A DNA stretch of 5,856 nt from JBBSEZ01 sp038239195 (GTDB lineage: Bacteria; Planctomycetota; Planctomycetia; Gemmatales; Gemmataceae), in the NCBI GenBank assembly GCA_038239195.1, contig JBBSEZ010000548.1:1-5856 (forward strand), read 5' to 3'. Positions within the stretch are counted from its first letter, which is position 1. Each line of letters begins with the position of its first letter. Below are positions 1 to 5,800 of this stretch, one piece after another. The position numbers were made by a program, and so were the translations under genes. A model generated the notes under the pieces. The model was not told where the DNA came from. It ran no database searches and saw nothing but the letters and a program-made list of their open reading frames with translations.

Positions 1-45
1 AGCCTCGGCCCACCCTACACAACATCTGACCTACGCAACCTTCCC

Positions 46-699
46 ATGATCGTCACCATCGATGGCCCCGCCGGCTCCGGCAAGAGCAGCGCCGCGAAGG
101 CCCTCGCTCGCCGGCTCGGCTTCGAATACCTCGACACCGGCGCCACCTATCGCGCCGCCGCCCTCGCCGCCCGCCGCGCCGGCCTGCCCGCCTCGCCGAG
201 CCCGCTCCTCCTGGCCGCCTTCCTCGCCACTCTGCGACTGGAAATGCCTCCCGGCGGCAAGGTCGTGCTCGACGGCGAGGACGTCAGCGGGGCGATTCGC
301 ACGCCCGAGATCTCGGCGGCGTCGTCGGAGATCGCCGCTCTCCCGGCCGTGCGCGGGGCCCTGACCGCGTTGCAGCGAGCCATCGCCGCGGGGCGCGACA
401 TGGTTTGCGAGGGCCGCGACCAGGGCACCGTTGTCTTTCCCGACGCAGGCTGTAAGTTCTTCCTGACGGCCAGCCCCGAGGAGCGGGCCCGGCGGCGCCA
501 GCACGAGATGGAAGCGCGCGGCGAGACCGTCGATTTCCTCGCGCTGCGCACGGCCCTGGAGGTGCGCGACCGGCGCGATGCCGGGCGCGACGTGGCGCCG
601 ATGAAACCGGCCGACGATGCCGTGCTGCTGGACAGCACCGGCCTCTCGCTCGACGACGTGGTGGAGCGCATGGAGCAAGAAGTCCGGCGCCGCCGTTGA
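46..699 (+). CDS. cmk: Cytidylate kinase (CMP/dCMP kinase)
   Basis: This 217-residue protein is predicted to transfer phosphate from ATP to CMP or dCMP in the cytoplasm, supplying CDP/dCDP for nucleic acid and phospholipid synthesis. Visible motifs are the P-loop GPAGSGKSS (residues 7-15), the nucleotide-binding DTGATYR (30-36; usually DTGAMYR), RTPEIS (85-90), GRDQGTVVFPDA (123-134; E. coli has RDMGTVVFPDA) and the lid/C-terminal signature RDRRDAGRDVAPMKPADD (174-191). The protein is slightly shorter than the usual 220-230 residues but has every family block in order. The ATG at 46 is chosen because it starts directly at the P-loop strand MIVTIDGPAG; no Shine-Dalgarno sequence is visible in the 45 nt before it. 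The plsC start follows 28 nt after the stop, so the two are probably cotranscribed. The family call is secure; the start is the least certain part. Confidence 0.96.
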   Translation: MIVTIDGPAGSGKSSAAKALARRLGFEYLDTGATYRAAALAARRAGLPASPSPLLLAAFLATLRLEMPPGGKVVLDGEDVSGAIRTPEISAASSEIAALPAVRGALTALQRAIAAGRDMVCEGRDQGTVVFPDAGCKFFLTASPEERARRRQHEMEARGETVDFLALRTALEVRDRRDAGRDVAPMKPADDAVLLDSTGLSLDDVVERMEQEVRRRR

Positions 700-713
700 G
701 CTTTCCCCGACCA

Positions 714-719
714 AGAGGA
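714..719 (+). promoter_or_regulatory. Ribosome binding site of plsC
   Basis: AGAGGA lies 8 nt before the ATG at 728. It decides the start: the same frame is open further upstream into cmk, but the conserved protein begins at this ATG and only this ATG has a purine-rich site at the right distance. Confidence 0.6.
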
Positions 720-727
720 CGCCCCGG

Positions 728-1396
728 ATGGACCAGAGCTGGCGCTCGGCCCTGTGGTACAAGGCAAACTTCTGGGCGATGTACACCCTTTACACCCTCG
801 GGTTCAGCCTGCGCACCGAGGGGCTCCACAACGTGCCGCGGCGCGGCCCCGTGCTCATCCTGGCCAACCACGAGAGCTTCCTCGACCCCGTCGCCATCGG
901 CATCGCCGTGCGCCGGCGCATCTGTTACCTGGCGCGCAAGACGCTTTTCAAGAACAAACTGCTGGGCAACTACCTGCGCAGCGTCGGCTGCATCGAGCTC
1001 GATCAGGAGGGGGTGGGCAAGGAAGGGATCAAGACGAGCATCAACCTGCTGCAAGGGGGGAACGCCCTTCTCGTCTTTCCCGAGGGGGAGCGCACCCTGA
1101 GCGGCCACATGGTCCCCTTCAAGGCGGGGATAACCTTGCTGCTCAAGCGCGTCTCGGTGCCGATCCTGCCCGTGGGCGTGGCTGGGGCCTACGAGGCCTA
1201 CCCGCGCTCGTCCCCGTTCCCGAAGCTGGCGCCGCTGTTCTGGCCGGCGAACGGGACGGGCGTGGCGGTGTCTGTCGGCCGGCCCATTCCTTCGACCCGC
1301 TTCGCGAACATGCCGCGCGAGCAGATGTTGAAAGAGCTGTTCGACGAGGTGAAGGTGGTTGTCGATCGGGCCGAGAAACTACGCCGGAAGCCGTGA
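728..1396 (+). CDS. plsC: 1-acyl-sn-glycerol-3-phosphate acyltransferase (PlsC family)
   Basis: This 222-residue protein is predicted to acylate lysophosphatidic acid at the sn-2 position to give phosphatidic acid, at the inner face of the cytoplasmic membrane. The acyltransferase blocks are all present: NHESFLD (residues 47-53, the HX4D catalytic pair H48 and D53), a basic block II around ARKTLFKNKLLG (69-80), FPEGERT (117-123, substrate binding) and VPILPVGVAG (144-153). Residues 9-28 form a hydrophobic, aromatic-rich helix that could dock on the membrane. The length is normal for a minimal PlsC. The gene follows cmk by 28 nt; cmk and plsC are neighbours in many bacteria, which supports an operon. 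Its last 18 bp overlap the end of the convergent sigma-like gene. The exact acyl acceptor cannot be told from sequence, because related enzymes use other lysophospholipids or ornithine lipids. Confidence 0.93.
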   Translation: MDQSWRSALWYKANFWAMYTLYTLGFSLRTEGLHNVPRRGPVLILANHESFLDPVAIGIAVRRRICYLARKTLFKNKLLGNYLRSVGCIELDQEGVGKEGIKTSINLLQGGNALLVFPEGERTLSGHMVPFKAGITLLLKRVSVPILPVGVAGAYEAYPRSSPFPKLAPLFWPANGTGVAVSVGRPIPSTRFANMPREQMLKELFDEVKVVVDRAEKLRRKP

Positions 1397-2005
1397 GGGA
1401 GAGCGCTCGGCATCGAGCAGACGGGCCCGCAACTTGCGCACGGCCTTGTACTTCTCGTCGCTGACGCGCTCGACGGGGGCGCCGATCTCCCCGGCGATCT
1501 CCTGGGCCGTCCACCCTTCCATGCTCAACTGCAAGATGCGCTTCTGGCGCGCGCTGAGCAGTTCCTCGGCCGCCAGGCGCAACGCCTCGCGGTCGTCGGC
1601 GAGGCGCCGGTCCTGCGCGTTGCGGGCATCGGCGAGGGACTCGACGTCGGGGTGGAACTTGCGGGCGCGCTGGGTGCGCTTCTTGACGGCGTCGATGGCG
1701 CGGAGCAGCTCGCGGCGCTCGTCGCCCTCGCCGCGCAGGGCCATGCTCCAGGAGGCGGTGGGGACGCGCTCGAGGAGACGGGCGAACACCTCTTGCGTGC
1801 AATCGTTCCAGCTATCGGCGGGGAGGCGCGCGTTGCGCCAGCAAGTGGTGCAGTAACGGCCCAGGTCGGTGATGGCCTGCTGGGGGCCCTCGGCAGACTG
1901 GGCACGTAGGGCCGGCGTCGGGCTGAGCGACAGCGCGGTGCCCAGCATCATCGCGACCACGTAGCGGCGCTGCGAGCGGGGAAGAGGGGCAACTCGGCTC
2001 GACAT
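1379..2005 (-). CDS. Small sigma-70/ECF-like protein with signal-peptide-like N terminus
   Basis: The predicted protein has 208 residues. Residues 1-40 look like an export signal: basic RSQRR (10-14), hydrophobic YVVAMMLGTALSLS (15-28), then a small-residue stretch ending LRA before QSAEG, a plausible cleavage site near residue 35. The rest resembles an ECF sigma factor: a region 2.2-like DCTQEVFARLLERV (68-81), a basic helix LLRAIDAVKKRTQRARKF (100-117), and a clear region 4 helix-turn-helix, with SARQKRILQLSMEGW (151-165), TAQEIAGEIGAPVERVSDEK (166-185) and a basic recognition-helix tail. Cysteines stand at 52, 55 (CTTC) and 69. The ATG at 2005 has GGGAG 10 nt before it; a TTG at 2074 in the same frame has no good ribosome site. 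No ATG, GTG or TTG occurs between Met20 and Val73, so a leaderless version is not available except by starting at Met19/20. No cognate anti-sigma gene is visible. It may be a true sigma factor, a membrane-tethered one, or an exported protein that reuses the fold. The family call is fairly secure; its role is unknown. Confidence 0.8.
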   Translation of the reverse strand: MSSRVAPLPRSQRRYVVAMMLGTALSLSPTPALRAQSAEGPQQAITDLGRYCTTCWRNARLPADSWNDCTQEVFARLLERVPTASWSMALRGEGDERRELLRAIDAVKKRTQRARKFHPDVESLADARNAQDRRLADDREALRLAAEELLSARQKRILQLSMEGWTAQEIAGEIGAPVERVSDEKYKAVRKLRARLLDAERSPSRLPA

Positions 2006-2015
2006 CGGCACGATT

Positions 2016-2020
2016 CTCCC
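2016..2020 (-). promoter_or_regulatory. Likely ribosome binding site of the sigma-like gene
   Basis: GGGAG on the minus strand ends 10 nt before the ATG at 2005. It favours this start over the in-frame TTG at 2074. Spacing is a little long, so support is moderate. Confidence 0.45.
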
Positions 2021-2099
2021 GATCCAGACGGACGATCCCGACCTCCCTCCAACAGGGACGGGCACGGCAGGCAATCTCGCCGCCGGGGGGAATACTTTA

Positions 2100-2105
2100 A
2101 TTGTA
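2100..2105 (-). promoter_or_regulatory. Possible -10 element upstream of the sigma-like gene
   Basis: TACAAT, one mismatch from the TATAAT consensus, sits in the only AT-rich patch of the gap between the two minus-strand sigma genes (about 2091-2105). A start of transcription near 2093 would leave a leader of roughly 88 nt before the ATG at 2005. No convincing -35 hexamer is seen at 16-18 nt, so this is only a candidate; it could also be used by an alternative sigma factor. Confidence 0.3.
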
Positions 2106-2133
2106 CCCGATGGACGAGCCCCGTGCGAGATAA

Positions 2134-2183
2134 GCCCGCCCCATTTAGCCGCCCCGCTTGCGGGGCGGCTAAATGGGGCGGGC
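2134..2183 (-). terminator. Perfect 24-bp inverted repeat, probable terminator or REP-like hairpin
   Basis: Positions 2134-2157 and 2160-2183 are exact reverse complements, 24 of 24 bases, separated only by TT, giving an extremely stable GC-rich stem. It begins 15 nt after the stop codon of the ECF sigma gene in the direction of transcription, which is where a terminator of the kinase-sigma operon should be. The run following the stem on the minus strand is TTATCTC, a poor U-tract, so it may act by RNA 3'-end protection or be a copy of a dispersed palindromic repeat. The symmetry lets it work in both directions. Confidence 0.6.
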
Positions 2184-2198
2184 CGGGGCGATCGTGGT

Positions 2199-2795
2199 TC
2201 AGGGCGCCTCGAACGCCCGCGCGAAGCGCTCCTGGGCTCGCTTGACGATGCGGCGCACCGTCCGCTCGGAGCAGTGGAGCTGTTCGGCCACCTCCTCGTT
2301 GGTGTATTCCTGCAACTTCAGCTCCACCACTTGCCGCTCCTCCTCTTCGAGGGAAGCCAGCACCTGCTGGAACTGGTCGGCGAACGCCGCCGCCTCGGCG
2401 GGAGACGGCCCCGGCGTCTGGGGGGCGAGCCCCGGGCCGCTCTCGCCGTCGGGGAGCTCGTCGGACACCTCCCTCGCCAGGCTGCGCCGCTGGCGCAGGT
2501 GAAAGCGCGTCTGATTGCGAACCTTGGTCAGGGTGATGGCGCAGAGCAACCGCCACAGGTCGGCGCTGTCGTCGAACTGGAACTCGCCGCCCTGGGCGCG
2601 GCGCAGGAAGGTGCGGCAAACGGACTGCACCACGTCCTCGGGGCCAACGCGACGCAGAAGCGCCCGAGGCAAACGCTTCTCCGCGAGCCGGTGGAGCAAG
2701 CCCGCGTACTCCGCGCAGAACTCCTGCACGATCTGCCCCTCTCCGCTGCGAAGCCCCTGGATCAACCGCTCCCAGCGTTCTTCCTCGCTCGCCAT
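2199..2795 (-). CDS. ECF-type RNA polymerase sigma factor
   Basis: This 198-residue protein is a sigma-70 family factor of the extracytoplasmic-function type, expected to bind core RNA polymerase and direct it to specific promoters. Region 2 spans about residues 22-105: core-binding region 2.2 is GPEDVVQSVCRTFLRR (51-66), and region 2.4 for -10 recognition is LWRLLCAITLTKVRNQTR (80-97) followed by basic HLRQRR. An acidic, proline-rich linker occupies 106-135. Region 4 is LEEEERQVVELKLQEY (149-164) plus the helix-turn-helix TNEEVAEQLHCSERTVRRIV (165-184). The ATG at 2795 has an ideal ribosome site and fits the usual family start. The gene begins 33 nt after the stop of the WD40 kinase gene, so the pair is very likely one transcript. 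ECF factors linked to Ser/Thr kinases are a recognised planctomycete pattern, suggesting that the kinase controls this factor, possibly by phosphorylation; that link is inferred. No anti-sigma gene is present. The target promoters are unknown. Confidence 0.93.
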   Translation of the reverse strand: MASEEERWERLIQGLRSGEGQIVQEFCAEYAGLLHRLAEKRLPRALLRRVGPEDVVQSVCRTFLRRAQGGEFQFDDSADLWRLLCAITLTKVRNQTRFHLRQRRSLAREVSDELPDGESGPGLAPQTPGPSPAEAAAFADQFQQVLASLEEEERQVVELKLQEYTNEEVAEQLHCSERTVRRIVKRAQERFARAFEAP

Positions 2796-2803
2796 GCGAC
2801 GTT

Positions 2804-2809
2804 CCTCCT
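2804..2809 (-). promoter_or_regulatory. Ribosome binding site of the ECF sigma gene
   Basis: A full-consensus AGGAGG on the minus strand lies 8 nt before the ATG at 2795, inside the 33-nt gap after the kinase stop. It fixes the start codon and indicates independent, efficient translation initiation rather than translational coupling. Confidence 0.8.
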
Positions 2810-2828
2810 CGACGATCCTCTCGCTTCC

Positions 2829-5800
2829 TCACGGCGGGCCCCCGGCCTCCTTCAGGAGCTGGCGGCGCGCCGCCCAGGCGCGATCGTCCAGCTTTCGGAC
2901 CACGTCCTCGGCGCCCATTTCCATTCCGGTGAGGGCCTCGACCCAGAGCAGGACGCGCGCCGCGTCGTCGTGTACGGGAGGAGGGACCGCAGTGAGCCGG
3001 GCCACCCGGTCGTCGCTGGCGGTCAGCACCGTTCGGCCGTCGGCGCTGAAGGCCACGGAGCCCACCTTGCCCCGGTGACGCACGGCGGGGCCGAGCGGCC
3101 GGGCCGCGGCGGTGGCCCAGAGCCGGGCCGTCTGGTCCTCGCTGCCGGTCAGGGCCACCTTGCCGTTGGGGCTGAGCGCGACGGCCCAGACCGGGGCCTG
3201 ATGGACCAGGGGCGGGCCGGACGGCTGGCCGGTGTCCGGCGCCCAGAAGCGGGCCTCGCCGCCGCGACTCGCTTCTCCGCCGCCGGTGAGCACCCATTTC
3301 CCGGCGGGGCCAAACGCGACCGCGAGGGCCCGGCCGTGGTGGGCGAATGGCCCACCGAGAAGGCGCCCGGTCGGTGCATCCCAGAGGCGGGCGCCGAGCG
3401 CGCCGGCCGTCAGGAACGCCTTGCCATCGGGCCGGAACGCCACCGCCATGCGTGTACCTTCCTGCTCGAGCGGGGCGATCGCCCGGCCGGTGAGGGCATC
3501 CCACAGCCGGAGCTTGGGCTCGGCCCGGCGCGACATGCCCGGGGGCACGGGGCTGCCGGTCACGGCAGTCTTGCCGTCCGGGGCGAACGCGACCATCTCG
3601 ACGTGCCCGCCGTGCTTCAGGATGGGGGCCACGAGCTTGCCCGTATCGGCGCGCCACAGCCGCCCCGTGCCGTCGCGCCCGCCGGTCAGCACGACCTTGC
3701 CATCGGGCCCGAAGGCGATTGCAAAAACGAGGTCGGCGTGAGGGGCCGCGAGCGCTGCCCCGAACGGCTTGCCCGTGGCCGCCTCCCAGCGCCGCGCCGT
3801 CCCCTCCCCGCCGCAGGTCAGCACCGTCTGGCCATCGGGGCTGAAGGCCGCCGCCGAGACGCCGTTGGCGTGCGCGAGCGGCCCCCCGACCGGCTTGCCC
3901 GTGCGGGCGTTCCACAGGCGCGCCGTGCCGTCCGAATCCGGGGTGAGGACCGCGCGCCCGTCGGCACTCAAGGCCGGCAGCCATCCGGCGATGGCGCTGG
4001 GCACGCGCACGCCGAGGAGGGGGCCCAGGTCGGCGCTCCACAGCCGCCCCACCCGGTCGGCCCCCCCCGTCAAGAGGGACCGGCCGCCGGGACCGACCGC
4101 CACCGCGAAGACCTGATCGGGGTGTGGCAGGGGCGTGCCGAGGGGCTCGCCGGTGCGCCCGTCCCAGAGCCGCGCCGCGCCGTCCGCGCCGCCCGTCAGG
4201 ATCGCGCGCCCGTCCGGGCTGAAGGCGACCGCGAGGACCGGGCCCTGATGAACGAGGGGCCGGCCCAGGGCCTTGCCGCTGACCGCCTCCCAGTGCCGGA
4301 CCGTCCGGTCCTGCCCGGCGGTCAGGACGGTGCGACTGTCGGGCCCGAACGTCGCGGCCACGACGTCGGCCGTCCCCAGGGCCCCGGCCTTGAAGGCCTC
4401 CAGGCCGTCCTCCGGCGCAAACGGCACAGCGTCGGGATCGATGAGGCCGGCATGGATCAGCGGGCCTCCAAGGGGCTTGCCGGTGTTCAGGTCCCAGACC
4501 TGCGCGGTGGGGCCGCGGGCCAGCAGGGCCAGTTTGCCGTCCGGGCTGAAGGCGAGCACCGAGCCCTTGCCGAGCGGAACGTTCCTCAGCGCCTTCCCCG
4601 TGCCGACGTCCCACAGGAAGACCGGCTGGTCCTCCCCGCCCGTGAGGACGGTTCGGCCATCGGGGCGGAACGCGACCGCCTTCAGCCGCCCCTCGTGCGC
4701 GAGGGTGAAGCGAGGCCGGGCGGTGGGCACGTCCCAGAGCATCGCCGTGCGGGCCCAGCTCCCGGTGATGGCCGTTCGCCCGTCGGGGCTGAAGGCCACG
4801 GCGACGATCCGGCCCTGAATCGCGTGTTCGATCCTGGCGCCGAGGGGCCTGCCGGTGGCCGTGTCCCAGAACTGGGCGCTGGTCCCGCGCGACGTGAGGG
4901 CGACCTTGCCGTCGGGGCTGAAAGCGGCGGCCAGGACCACGCCCTCGGGCGCCAGCGACGCGCGCAAGGGGGCGATCTGGCGCGACCAGAGGGCCAGGTT
5001 GGCGCGCACGGCCCAGCGCAGGTCTTCGTCGTCGGCGGGGGCCATGCGCAGGGCCCGCGCCAGCCACAACAGGCCGAGCCGGACGTCGCCCTGCTCGCAA
5101 AACGTCAGCCCCCGGTCGAGGGCGAGGCTGGCGGCGAGGCACTCCGCCTTGTCGAGGGCGTCCCAGGTCTGCTTCTGCTCTTCCTCGAGGCGCTGGGCGG
5201 CGGCGGTCTTGGCGTTCGCCGCGTTCGCCTGTTGGACGGCGAAGGCGACCGACACAACAGTGACGCCGACGAGGGCGACCGCGGCGAGGCCGGCGACGAC
5301 CGCCAGGGCCGGGTTGCGCCGCGCCCAGCGCCACAGCCGCCCCGCCGTCCCGACCGGGCGGGCCCGAATCGGCTTGCCCTCGCGAAAGGAGCGCAGGTCG
5401 TCGGCCAGCTCCAGCGCGCTGGCGTAGCGACGAGCGGGCTCCTTTTCCAGACATTTCAGACAGATGGTCTCCAGGTCCACCGGCACCTTCGACTGGAACT
5501 GGCGCGGCGGCACCGGGTCGTCGGCGAGCACCTGCATGATGGTCTCGACCGTCGTCGTCGCCTTGAAGGGCGGTCGGCCGGTGAGACATTCGTAGAGGAT
5601 GGCGCCCAGCGCGTAGACGTCGGCCGCAGGCCCGACGTGCCGAGCCCCGCCGCTGGCCTGCTCCGGTGCCATGTACGAGGGCGTGCCCATGATGGCGCCG
5701 GTCTGCGTGTGGCCGATCTCGTCGAGGCGCTTGGCGAGGCCGAAGTCGGCGATCTTGGGAAGGGCAAATCCCTCACCCCACCCACCCACCCCCGCTCCCA

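Noticed and set aside
31..1108. Minus-strand open frames opposite cmk and plsC
   Set aside because: They are antisense to two clearly conserved genes and have low-complexity, Arg/Ala-rich composition without motifs.
1359..1909. Plus-strand open frames opposite the sigma-like gene
   Set aside because: The minus strand carries clear sigma region 4 signatures; the plus-strand readings show no family features.
2072..2074. TTG at 2074 as the start of the sigma-like gene
   Set aside because: It adds 23 residues without any conserved feature, places a charged and polar stretch before the signal-like leader, and has no good ribosome site; the ATG at 2005 has one.
2134..2183. Hairpin as the end of an insertion sequence or as a tRNA
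   Set aside because: No transposase, target duplication or cloverleaf is present; it is a single simple stem.
2976..4940. Possible CRISPR-like or satellite DNA repeat array
   Set aside because: Repetition follows the 40-45 codon WD40 period in frame, with diverged DNA copies and no constant repeat or spacer structure.
3232..5427. Several plus-strand open frames with recurring RPSGLKATA-like segments
   Set aside because: The recurrence is the antisense reading of the WD40 units. There is no start context or known family.
1948..5589. A 1213-codon open frame on the minus strand in another phase
   Set aside because: It overlaps the kinase, the ECF sigma gene and the start of the sigma-like gene, is extremely rich in Arg, Gly, Pro and Ala, and has no recognisable domain. 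It is open only because GC-rich DNA has few stop codons.
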